Origin: Cloeon dipterum
Taxonomy: Eukaryota > Arthropoda > Insecta > Ephemeroptera > Baetidae
Length of the DNA: 64,000 nucleotides
Assembly: GCF_949628265.1 (NCBI RefSeq)
Contig: NC_088789.1
Span: 27,831,883 to 27,895,882 of the forward strand
Direction: 5' to 3'
Shown: in pieces, positions 46,916 to 58,113 of the stretch
How positions within the stretch are numbered: position 1 is the stretch's first letter
Layout: each line of letters opens with the position of its first letter
The notes under the pieces: generated by a model
Seen by the model: the letters and a program-made list of their open reading frames with translations, nothing else
Told to the model about the DNA's origin: nothing
Databases searched by the model: none
Made by a program: the position numbers and the translations under genes

Positions 46916-47569
46916 CCGCTGCCTGCCGCCTTGTGTGCGCAATCCTCTTTTCGCAGACACGCCGCGTCGCTCGAATAAATCATTATGGCAGTGCGCGGGG
47001 CGTAATAAAAGTTTTGCCACCGCGGTGCTGTACATAAAGTGGAGATAATGATGATAATATAGCCCGGCAGCCAGTCTCTAGGTGACAATACAACCGCTAG
47101 ATTACACACGCGCGCGCCCGTCGACTCGGGATATGTGCCGGCGACATGCACACGCCCACCAGATGCACGTCAAGCAGAGGGTGCTCACATCTGCACCATC
47201 AGCGAGCCCGCCCCTGCGGCCCTTATTCCGAATTCACGTCGCCGCCACCGCCGCCGCCGCACACGCTCTGCTGTTTGCAGGCGAATGGGGTCAATTTGCA
47301 CAAATCATCGGTTTGTGCGGCCCAAGTGTGCAGCAATCATGGCAGTAATTACACTGTGGCTTCTGTTAACTAACATTAAAGTTAGAATTTATGCATTGTT
47401 TAATATTTTTATAAAAAGTGCATTTTCAGTAATTTGGTGCTGAAGTAAAATGTTCCCTGGGATTTCTCAATGCTAAAAATTCACTTCAAATAGATGTAAA
47501 ACATTTTAGAGCGAAGCTTTACAGAAAATTAACGTAAAATCCATTTTACTTTACTTGAAATGATATCTA

Positions 47570-47810
47570 AAATTTAGGGAAAAGCTAAATAATTCCAAAT
47601 TTCACATTTCACAGAAATTGTTCCCTCAAAATTCCCAGAAAAATTATTTAATTGAATTTTAAATTCAGCAAAATAAAAAATTTAATTGTTTCTCGGTGTT
47701 GACTTCATTTGTGATTATTGCACATTGGAGAGATAAAGTGATGCTAAATTTTACAAAAAAATAAACAATGCAAAATGATTTTAATTATTAGCCTGCAAAG
47801 CTCTCCTGTG
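47570..47810 (+). repeat. Diverged R2-like repeat beside a MITE
   Basis: Retains TTGTTCCCTCAAAATTCCCAG, then GATTATTGCACATTGGAGAG and AATAAACAATGCAAAATG followed by TTAGCCTGCAAAGCTCT, the R2 right-end pattern. It lies just left of M1 copy 6. Confidence 0.5.
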
Positions 47811-47840
47811 AGACTTCTCCTTTTTTATTTTTACTTTTAG

Positions 47841-48277
47841 AGTGGAATGATACAGGGAAAAAATTGAAAATTGTTTCAATTGTTGGATGCCATAAACAGT
47901 TGATCGATAAACAATTTGTTCAACAATTTGCAATAATAAAAAAGGACCTTCCTACAGAAAAAATTCAAATTTTGACAATTTTCTCCAAAATGTACAGTGC
48001 TTGAACATATTTTCTTGGCATATTCCGATTCCTCTCGTCGAGATCTGTCCAACGGTGTATGCCACTTATTGGGGAAACTCTTGGTTTTGAAATTAAATCG
48101 GATTTCAAGTAAGGAGACAGCCATTACCATTTGAAAAGCACGGTATCTTTCCAGCCAATTTTCTCAAAAAAATACAGAGCTTCAATTTAGGTCAATTTAG
48201 GCTTTAACTGAATCCTAAGGGACGAGTTTATGCATTGGCAACAAGCATTTTCCAGGCTTTTGCAGTATCATTCCTAT
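47841..48277 (-). mobile_element. TTAA-flanked MITE (family M1), copy 6
   Basis: Inverted orientation. The left flank is TTAG (47837-47840), one base off TTAA; the right flank is TTAA at 48278-48281. The interior is very close to the family consensus and keeps an 84-codon open frame that I regard as a by-product of similarity between copies. Confidence 0.9.
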
Positions 48278-49799
48278 TTAATAAACCATGGGTGCAGGGA
48301 TAAAAATCAATTCATATTTCTGCCTTTTGATTTTTTAATTTATTTCAGACTCATCACTTCCCCTAGCAAACCAAACAAATTTCGAATAATGCAGTTTGGA
48401 GTGTTTGAACCACCAAAGTTTTGGCTATTAATTTAGCCGCAGCAATTAAAAGTGCGGCCGAGCGAGCACAAAAAGTGGCGGTGTCCTTTGTCAGAGATTT
48501 CTGGCCTGAATGGCGAGTTATTTGTCATCCGCTGGGCACGATGACAGTCGCACCAATTTTGCTCGCGTCGGTATTAGTAATTGCGATTAATTCGCTCCCT
48601 CTCTCCACTTTAAAAAGCGACGATTTTCCATTTCACGGGCGTACAAAAAGGATAAATTTTACGTACCATAAGTTTGTGACACACATTGATTTTTGCGCCG
48701 CCCCTCTTTTCAATAAAATGATCGCTCGGTGTTGGCGCGCGCCAACAACCCTTGAGCGCTTCCATTGCCGCGCGCGTCGTCGAACTTATGCGGAAAGCAG
48801 CAGAGCGGCCGAATTATAATAGCAAGGGGGAAATAATAATTCATTTCTCACGGCGCGCGGGCACACACACACACATCCTCACGGTATGTCTGTCGGTCGG
48901 TTTGTTGCCTGCTGGAGATTCATTAACTAATGAGTCTGCACGGAGGCAGTCAGCCAGAAAAGCCAGCGGCGCAGCCAGACATATCCAAAGTGTCGTTTTA
49001 TCGCGCCCGGCGCGCACAATTTATTTAAATACGCTCTCCTACCTTCGAGCACCACGCTGTTCGATTCTGTTGTTTGCCGGCCCGCTCGTCGGTAATTACG
49101 TTGCGAAGTTTCTTGGTCGGACAAAAAGTTCAGAGAATTTCTGATGAACGCGGTGCTGGATTTAATTTATTTCTGTTCCACATTAAAACGTTATAAACCT
49201 CATTCCTTGAGAATTTAACACAGATTTTAGATCAATTTCAACCAATTTACTAATTCAAAATGGGGATTTTTAGTCGATATCATTTAGTTGTTTAGAAGAT
49301 TCTGGACTGTCTAAGTTAAGATGTCGACACTTGATGTTTGTTCTTCCATGATAAATTGAAACAATTAATTCTCATTGATGAAAAGCCACTTTATCCCTTT
49401 CCTCCTTCCAAGAAGTTTCGTTAGTTAGTAGCGCCCTATTTCATGGTAATACGGACGAAACAAAATAAAATAAAACCCGCCCTTTTCTTGGAAACAACAT
49501 CAGCAACAAAATGAAAAGATTTAACCAAGCTACAAAAAATAGTGTGCTACAGACTTCAATATTCAGTTCTCATTTTTAATAGTTTTTCCTTGCAGTTCCA
49601 TCCACAATTTTCCTTTAAGCTTTGTAATGCAATAATTAAACAGACCAATAAGCTTGAATGTGGAAAATTGGATGAAAATGGGAAAAAATTATTGTTAAAA
49701 CAACTAGATGTCTCACTGAAAAAAAGTGTGATCAAAATAAAATACTAAGAAGATTAATTTGTGTTAAAAATAAAATGAAAACAACTTGAACTCATATGT

Positions 49800-50180
49800 A
49801 ATTAAACACATTTTATTGAGTAGAGCTTAACTGGCCAACAATTAAAAACATTTTGCATTCATTTAGTTTATTGTTTGTGTAATTTAGCAACAGTTTATCT
49901 CGAAAATCGGGGTCGAGGAACTGTTAAATTTCAGATTGAGCCAAATTTCTATAAACACTAAATGATTGTTTGCTTGATTTCAATCCCTCTCGTCACGATC
50001 TATCCAATGGTGTGCAAATTTTGAGGAAAAAATTACTAAATTGTGAAATAAATCGTAATTACAGTAGGTAGACAATGGTTGATTAGCATACAAACCTTTT
50101 TAGCAGACTTTCTCAAAATTTTAAAAATCAATTAGGGATATTTTTAACTTTTACTTAATTTTTAGATAATATTTCAAGCA
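49800..50180 (-). repeat. Interspersed repeat family R2, copy 6
   Basis: Reverse orientation of 25320-25660: CAATCCCTCTCGTCACGATC, TATCCAATGGTGTGCAAATT, AAATCGTAATTACAGTAGG and GACAATGGTTGATTAGCATA appear in the expected reversed order. Confidence 0.75.
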
Positions 50181-50698
50181 ATGACATTCTTCATAAATTT
50201 GTAGTCAAGTTAAATGATTTTAATTGCTGGAAGTTTTTTTAGAATGATGGCAAATGCAAAAAAAATAGTGTTTTATGATTGATTGAGAGGATTTAGACGG
50301 TTAAATTAGTACAATTAATTTTAGCATTGCGTGGTTTGTGATTATTTCAATCAGAAAAAAACATAACAAAAAGGTCTTCAAATCCTAACCCTGCTCATTG
50401 GCTTGCAAACAATCAGCGAGTAGTGTTTTCGTGCTCCTTTTCCAAAGTGAAAAAAGAGCGTTTCGCAAATGAGCACGCTCAGCCAGAGGTGCATGTTGTT
50501 GCGAAACGAGTAAAGTCAAGGGGAGGAGCCGGTGCGGCGCCGCCGAGATTATCTAATACACAAAAGTGTGTGTGTGTATGTATTTAGCTGTTGCTTACAG
50601 ACAATTTGGACGGGAAGCAGCGAGAGATTTTCGCGCTGCGACGGGGGCCGAGGAGCGAGGAGCGCGGCGGAAGAATCAAGGACCGGCGGCGAGGGCGA

Positions 50699-50728
50699 AG
50701 TGAGTGAGTGAGTGAGTGAGCGAGTGAA
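50699..50728 (+). repeat. (AGTG)n microsatellite
   Basis: About 30 bases of GTGA units with one GCGA variant, at the left edge of a GC-rich patch. Confidence 0.9.
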
Positions 50729-50853
50729 TAGCAGGGCCACAACACACCAACGGGCCTCCTATTTACTTCAAACGGCTCATACATACCTATGGGTGTACTT
50801 TGTACATGCTCACACACACACCGAGCATCGAGCCGGGCCGGCGACACACAGCG

Positions 50854-50854
50854 C

Positions 50855-50896
<42 letters not shown>
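50854..50896 (+). repeat. (GA)n microsatellite
   Basis: About 43 bases of GA repeat with a single AGAAG interruption. It is the second longest GA/CT tract in the window after 63197-63316. Confidence 0.92.
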
Positions 50897-50898
<2 letters not shown>

Positions 50899-51929
50899 TG
50901 CGGGGAAGCAGCAAAAAGCTTATCGACCCACGGGGCAAACGGAATACACAAGCAAATACGCTCAAGAATTTCAGCAGCCAGTGTCTCGCCTGCCTGCTCC
51001 CCGTCGCGGTTTGTCTTTTTGTTTCACAGTCCGTTTGTCAAATAAATGCGTTCACCTTCGTTCACCGAAAACAATCGAACGCACTTCCGCATCAAATCGC
51101 AGGCAGTTAACAGGTTTTCAGAGGAGACGGCATTTTTGTATTGATTTCAAATCCGATACGGCTGGATGGATGGATGTTCCCATTTGTGCCCAGTGACATT
51201 TTTCGAAGCCTAATCGCATCGCTAACGGATGGACCGTTATGAATCGTAATTACATCGGGAAATAATGCTTTTCTGAAACCGCAGTTCTTGGCCAATAAAC
51301 ACGGGGCCCTTTGTGCAATCCCACTATCAAACATTTTGCGCAGATGGGCTTATGCGCAAAAACTGTCGGGATATAAAGGCATTACGCGTGCAATATCGTA
51401 CAAGCCGGACGGTGCTTTCGGAATGCAATTTGAATACACATACCTCCATAATTCCGAAATAATGCGTGCTTCCCATTCGCACCGCAGCCTCGGCGAGCAG
51501 AATGTTCAAGGGAGAGCGGCGCGGCCCAACTCGCGTAATCGTCAAAAAGCAATTTAATTTTACACGGGGAGAGCTTTGAAATATTGCGCCAGCCGCATAA
51601 TTATCGTCTCTTTTGGGCACGCAGGGCCTTTTATTAGCGCCTCCTGCATGCCAGCATGTGTACGTTGATACACACGCCGCGCTGCACGCCACTGCATAAC
51701 CAGCATGAAACGGGGAATTAGCGACCAAGCGTATGTGACTACATACGTGTGTTATATGGTTCCGGCACCACCACCACTGGTTCTCAAAGGGAGCAATTCC
51801 ACAGATTCTACGAATTAAACCTTTTTTTATCAAATGACACTATTTTTGTTAAACAAACAACTAATAAGGAAATTGGAAAGCCAAAAGAAGACTTCCCAGA
51901 TCCTAGGTGTCTTAAATTAAAGAAGCTGC

Positions 51930-52240
51930 AGAAAATTTTGAAAAAATTATTTCTACCTTTACATGAAAATACTCCTTATTGTAAAATAATTGTGTATATC
52001 ACATTTTAGGGAATTTTTCCTCAAAATTCACACATCATTGGATAGATTGCGACGAGATAGGGATCGAAATCAAGCAAATATTTAATTTTTCGAGAGATTT
52101 AGAAAAATCTGAAATTTAACTGTAGCTCGGTCCTAATTTAAGATATAAACTGTTGCTCAATTTCACAAACAATAAACTCAATTATCCACTTGCTATAGTC
52201 AACAATGCAAAACGTTCTAAATTGTTGGCGTGTAAAGCAC
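51930..52240 (+). repeat. Interspersed repeat family R2, copy 7
   Basis: Contains CACATCATTGGATAGATTGC, GACGAGATAGGGATCGAAAT, ACAATAAACTCAATTATCC and GCTATAGTCAACAATGCAAA followed by TTGTTGGCGTGTAAAGC. It preserves the right end best and shows what R2 copy 4 lost to the MITE. Confidence 0.75.
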
Positions 52241-52402
52241 AACTTTAAAAGCAGAAAAAATAGATTGATAATCTTTGGAAATTTGGATTAAATAGGAACT
52301 GTGTTTTGATGTTAAAATTCTAATTTTGGGACAGGAAAAAACTGTCAAGATGTATAAATTCAATTTTATTTTAATTTGAAATTTAATGCGAAATATTCTC
52401 AC

Positions 52403-52676
52403 CAGCGGGGTCCAGATTTGTGCGACGCGCAGACATGGTGAACGGTGGAGTATGGCGCGAAAAACGGTCACGTGAAAATGCGCGAAAATAACAAAGTTTT
52501 CGTCAATAATTTGACACAATTTGCATTACTTGTACTAATTGTGTCTTTTGGATCGTAAAAACAAACTCTTGACACTCGTACGGCAATCCAAAGAGAGCTT
52601 TTCGTTTCCCACTTTCAGACGCCATCTTGGATCTGCGCAGTGCGAACCAATTTTATCGCACATCTAGCCCCCGCTG
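52403..52676 (-). mobile_element. hAT-like MITE (family M2), copy 2
   Basis: Ends CAGCGGGG and CCCCGCTG with a perfect 8-bp target duplication, ATTCTCAC, at 52395-52402 and 52677-52684. Eight-base duplications and CAGNG ends are the hAT pattern. The interior is the reverse complement of copies 1 and 3. Confidence 0.94.
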
Positions 52677-53174
52677 ATTCTCACGTATTTTAATAAGACC
52701 AAAACTTCTCTATTTCAATATTCTCCTATGATCTGTTCTGTCCCATTGATATGGAGAGTAACAAAAACTGGAAAAAACACCAACAGATGTTACAGACTCA
52801 ATAGATTCTATACGATTTTTTTCTGCACTCTATAAACTGATGGGAAGAGAGCGAAAATAAGTTTGTTTACATCCGTGATTGGCTCAGCTAAATTGAATTT
52901 TCAGCCTAATATCAAATGATATCCGTTCTAAGTCTCGACTGAATCAGAATGAGTTCAAAATGTTGTGGACGACCATTTGTTGGCGGCTTATTCGAACATC
53001 AAGAGTTCTAGGAAATGAATAAATGCATCATGCAGATATCAGTTTACCACAGTTTGATTCGAAATACGATAATCCGAGGAAACGGATTCCACTCAATTCC
53101 ACGAACTCTGCACAAGTCTGCTCAAGCGTGATCAATGCTTGAATTATTTCCAATTCGCATTCACAAGCTTTGAA

Positions 53175-53188
53175 GCGCGCGCGCGCGC
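53175..53188. repeat. Alternating GC tract
   Basis: Fourteen bases of alternating G and C; compare 28864-28878. No gene context. Confidence 0.9.
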
Positions 53189-53966
53189 TTATGGATATAA
53201 AGCTGTCGATTTTCCTTGCCACCCTCATGTGAATGCACTTTAATTACGTGCGGTGTACAGTATTCAGCAGGCTGGAGCGACGAGCAAGGGTTAACGTGCC
53301 ATTCATACATAATTGAGCAAATATACGCGTATGTGCACAGCCGGGTGGATGCGGAGGGCGCAGGTTGAAAGTGAGCGGATCCGGCAGGCCAGCAGGCCAG
53401 CCGGTAGGCGACTTATTTTATCTTTGGCTAACAGTTGCGCCTGCTGCGTTTGCGGTCACGGGGCCAGGAGCAAAGGTCCAAAATTGCCGACGAGAGCATT
53501 GTCTGTGTGTGTGTGTGTGCCTCTGCCTGTGAATCCAAGCAAGCCGCAAGCGGACGCAAGCAAGCAAGCGTCTTGCCCGCCCGGCGCACACCTTGGCGCC
53601 GAAAACGAACATGTAAATTACATTATCCGATTTCAGCGCTCGCCCACCATATACATATGTATACCCGTTGTATTGTAACGTGTGCAGCTCATCGCGTTCG
53701 TCTCTGATTTATGCCCCGGCGTACGGTCTAATGTGCCCCGGTTATTATATTGTGTATATATAGTCTGCGAGTCGCCCGTGGCCTCTCCACCGCATTTATA
53801 TTTATGAAGCTGCTGCCCGTTCCAGACGCTGTAAAGCGTCACTCACCCATCCACCTCTGACTAATCGACTTTCAAGCATTGCATTACACCAGAAAACCTT
53901 GAACGAGCACAAATTGAGTGATTCCTACATATTACTTTCTTCAAAAAAGAGTTTTTATACATTTAA

Positions 53967-54386
53967 AGTGGAATGATACAGGGCAACAATTGAAAATTAT
54001 TTGATGTTGGATGCCATAAATAATTGATCGAAAAACAATTTGCAATAGTAAAAAAGGACCTTCCTACAGTAAAAATTCAAATTTTGCCGATTTTCTCCAA
54101 AATTTACAGTGCTTGAACATATTTTCTCGGCATATTCCGATTCCTCTCGTCGAGATCTGTTCAACGGTGTGTGCCACTTATTGGGGAAACTCTTAGTTTT
54201 GAAATTAAATCGGATTTCAAGTAAGGAGACAGCCATTACCATTTGAAAAGCACGGTAACTTTCCAGCCAATTTTCTCAAAAAATTACAGCGCTCCTTAGG
54301 TCAATTTAGGCTTTAACTGAATCCTAGGGGACGAGTTAATGCATTAGCAACAAGCATTTTCTAGGCTTTTGCAGCATCATTCCTCT
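53967..54386 (-). mobile_element. TTAA-flanked MITE (family M1), copy 7
   Basis: TTAA at 53963-53966 and 54387-54390; ends AGTGGAATGATACAG and ATCATTCCTCT. It lies in AT-rich DNA between two GC-rich patches. The interior differs from copies 4 and 6 at only scattered positions. Confidence 0.95.
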
Positions 54387-55728
54387 TTAATCTTATCGTA
54401 AATTGGCTCTACGATTCTTCAAATCATCAGAAACGTTTTTTTTTATTTTGCATATTTTTTGCAGCTTGCAATTCTTTTCATTTTCCTAACTCATCAGAAT
54501 ATTTATATAGACGTAAGAATTTGTGTTTCTAATGTACAATCACAGGTTAATTCATTTTATTGGACCTCTTTTTATCTATTAAGTTACTCTTCCTGTGCCG
54601 AAAGTGGCTTCTTTTAGACGCAATTATTCCGAATCTCCATTAGGAAATCAAGTAGTTCATTTGTAATTGGCCCACAAAGGGAGGCGAAAAAAAAGTCGAC
54701 AGCTGGATAAAGAGAAGGCTTTCCTGCTGCTGTTACGAGCAAAAGAGCAGAGCAGATACAATTAAAAGCAATCTTGTATTGTGAAACTGGCTCCTCGAAC
54801 ATCAAAGAGCCGTTGCATCAGCAGGATTCGCTTTCCTTGGGAAGAGTCGCCAATAAAAGGGGCAACTCGCACACTGCTCCATCGATCTGTTTAAAACTTC
54901 CTGACCAAGCGCTGCATTATATTTTCCGCGCAAAAAAAGCAGACGGGCGCGAAATTTATTCAGCGGGCCTTAATTCAATTGAATCTCACCCCAAGGGCCG
55001 TGTTCCATTGAGCAAATCCCTTCCGGCTCACAATCAAGAGTGCCAAAAGCATTAAACCCTTTATTGAAAACCATTTATCTCTCTTCTCTCTCTATTGTGT
55101 TTAGAATTGGAATTCATTCTCTGCCCGCCGCCGCCGCCGCCGAATCAAATCCGCTTCTCTCTTTTCACGTTTATGATTGGAAAGCTCCTCCAACATCGAT
55201 CCTCTTTTTGCACGGGATAATTTTCTCATTTTGTGGCCCATGCACACTTTTGAATTCACCTGGAAATTTGGTTTTGTTATTTGAAAACAATTGTTAAATT
55301 TTAAAAAATTTTGAGTCATTTTCCAAGCATCAGGTTTATGTTTCTGTAAACATATCGATACGGGCAAAATTAAAAATTTGTCGGAAAGTTCTATTGATAC
55401 AGCCAAACAATTGTTTAACTTTTAGCCATTTTTCCTGTTGTCTCATTTGACATTGAAGCTGTTTGGAAACATTTATTTCTTAAAGATATAAACAAAGCTT
55501 TATGCGTAGATAAACGGATGAAATCAAGACTGGTCTGTGAGTTTATTGAGAATGAATATTTTATTAAAGATCTAAAGAATAAATTCTCCCTTCCAGTTAC
55601 GCCTGTGAATAACAAAAACATGATGTATAAAAAACAAAATATACACCCCAATTTTTACAGCACTGGCTTCCTCATTGTAAAGATCGGAATGTTTTTACGA
55701 GACACTCCTTCCATGGTTACCATCATTT

Positions 55729-55868
55729 CGTCCTGGTCCCGGCAAAATTGCGCAACGTTCAACAAACACCCAAATTTTCATTGTCGAATTGATTGTTGAC
55801 CTTTTCTTGCAACAAGGAAATTCGCGTTTGGTTGTTGAAAGTTACGCAATTTTGCCGGGACCAGGACG
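55729..55868 (+). mobile_element. Small fold-back element F3
   Basis: Arms begin CGTCCTGGTCCCGGCAAAAT and are mirrored at the right end, with about 28 nearly identical bases (one difference) and weaker pairing farther in. ATTT flanks both sides, perhaps a 4-bp duplication. A decayed relative lies at 23970-24105. Confidence 0.75.
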
Positions 55869-56877
55869 ATTTCCAAACGTTTCCATCTAGATATTTCTGT
55901 CAATTGTAAATGCCAATTTTGTGATGAAGAAGGAATTAATGAAGGTGAAAATAGTAGTTGAATATTTATTCTAAATAATAAAATAAATAAATTTAAATAA
56001 TAAATTTCATAGTTGTCTATCACGTGTTGCATTCTCATCAGAAAGGAAATTGCTGGTAATTTTAAATCTTGTCTTATTAAACATGTTCTAGAAGAGGATT
56101 TATAATTTATTTTTCATTCCTTCACGTGCAACATTTAAAGGCAATTAACTATTTTTATCTGAGCATATTTTAAAAATGTAAATAAATGTGACCGAAATTT
56201 TGCCAATAAACCGCATCTGCGTGTGCGAAGGTTGAATGCTGGTCCATGATGGCTAATAAGCGTAACACGAAAAGGATTGGCAATCACGAAACCATACCGG
56301 CCGCTCGCTCCCTCAAACATATTTCCCCCGAAGGCTTTGCTTCTCTCTCTCTCTGGGTCTCTTGCCCACAGCCGCGCGTTTGCTTTTGTGATGAAGTGGA
56401 TCGGGTTGGGAGGGCCAAGCGGGCGAGCGGCCGGCCGGCTGACTCGCCTGCCGCTTCCAGCGCTGGCAATTTGCTCGGCTCATCTGACCGACCGGTTGCA
56501 TAATTCCCATTACTCGGGGGCCCGCTATTAATTGGAGCAAGTGCGCAGCTCTTGGTCCAGCCGGTATGATTGCGTTAGTCGCGTTTGCCCGTTCCGTGTC
56601 GAGACAACAAAGCCTGAATGCAAGAAATTTAATCGCCCACGCGTTGACATTTTGCCGGTTGACCTTACGCCGCTTACAGGAAGCGACGCCTGTCACTTAA
56701 CCCAGCGCCGCCGTCTCCTACGCCTTTCTCGGAAAGCGACAGAAAAGCTAAAATTTGTAAGAAAGTGTGTAAAAGGTCAGGTTATTTCGGGAGCGCGTTC
56801 CGACTGGCTGGGGATTTCCTTCCACGATGCATCTCTGTCTCAACGGTCTGTTCAATTTCAAAGTCTGAAAATCCTCA

Positions 56878-56960
56878 TCATTTGAAAAGCGTGCTAATTT
56901 TACTTAAGGTAAATTTTAAGCCTTAAAGATTGGTTGATGCATTGGCAACAATTGATTCTG
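56878..56960 (-). repeat. Fragment of MITE family M1
   Basis: CATTTGAAAAGCGTGCTAAT and TGATGCATTGGCAACAATTG match, in order, parts of the terminal 140 bases of inverted M1 copies such as 53967-54386. The ends and most of the interior are missing. Confidence 0.5.
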
Positions 56961-57862
56961 TAATTCGAATCTCTGCATAATTAAAATAATTTAAATTTTA
57001 AATTTTCTAAGCGTAGAAATATAAAATTTCCAGCTCCATCATTCCATCAAGCTAAAATCAATGTAAATAAAACTGTGTGGAATATTTTCTAACGAGCTGA
57101 GTGTCTGTTTTGTCTCCAAACGTGAAATTAATAGAAAAATCATTGTTAATTCACTCTCGGTACAAAAGGAAATAAAATAAATAACATAAACTCCCCATTA
57201 AAAATGAAATTTGTGATAAATTAAGCATTCTTTCACAGTACAACTGCTGCCGAGAATGGTTGTAATTTAAAGCTAATAAAAAACGATTATCCGACGCACT
57301 CCTGCCTTTTGCGGAGGGGTGGGTAGGCGCAGTAATGCGCGAATTATTAAATAATAAATGCCACGCGAAGGAGGAAACCTAACTTGGCTACGGCAAAAGC
57401 TCCCCTCACTGTGCTCTGCGATGTAAACCGGTCGTATTGATTTTAATTTGCAGTAAAAGCAGCCAAGAGAGGTTTAAATTTTGCAGCCATCTAGCCACCC
57501 GCACTTAAGGCCAAATTCCCTGCTCCTTAAGCAAACATACGATGTTTACCTCTGGATTAGAGGACCAACTATGCCAATTACCAGGAAGTCATTTTGTTCT
57601 TCCGCTAAATTTTGATTCGTTCCACATTCAGAAAGAGAAACGGTCGAAAGTGGTTAATTGAATTAGCACCTGAGCGTATGATTCATGCGAGTAGCGTATA
57701 GGATAATTCGGTAGAGATAGGGAGAGCCAGCACGCTCCAGAACGTTATTATAGAGCACCAACTCAGGCTGAAACAGTGGCGTGCGCTGTGCACTGAAAAT
57801 AAATGTGTCTGTCATTTTTATCTTTGACATTTTCCAAGAAATCAACAAATAGTAAAAATAAT

Positions 57863-58113
57863 CAGCGGGAGCCAGATGTGCGATAAAATTGGTTCCCGCT
57901 GCGCAGATCCAAGATGGCGTCTGAATGTGGGAAAGAAAAAGCCCTCTTTGGATTGCCGTACGAGTGTCAAGAGTTTGTTTTTACGATCCAAAATACACAA
58001 TTAGTGCAAATTATGTCACAATATTCCTTTCGTGCATTTTCACGTGACCGTTTATTCGCGCCATTCTCCACCGGACGCCATATCTGCGCGACGCACGAAT
58101 CTGGACCCCACTG
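57863..58113 (+). mobile_element. hAT-like MITE (family M2), copy 3
   Basis: Ends CAGCGGGAGCCAGAT and ATCTGGACCCCACTG with 8-bp flanks AAAATAAT (57855-57862) and AAAATAAC (58114-58121), matching at seven of eight positions. It is slightly shorter than the other two copies because of internal deletions. Confidence 0.92.

Noticed and set aside
48421..49144. Two overlapping frames of about 130 codons in a GC-rich patch
   Set aside because: They arise from low stop-codon density in GC-rich DNA; no domain, signal or exon structure is visible.
5346..54386. TA (mariner type) or TTTAAA as the target site of family M1
   Set aside because: T before and A after the TA are constant in all but one flank, and bases beyond TTAA vary (C before it at 30989, T after it at 23397), so TTAA is the best fit.
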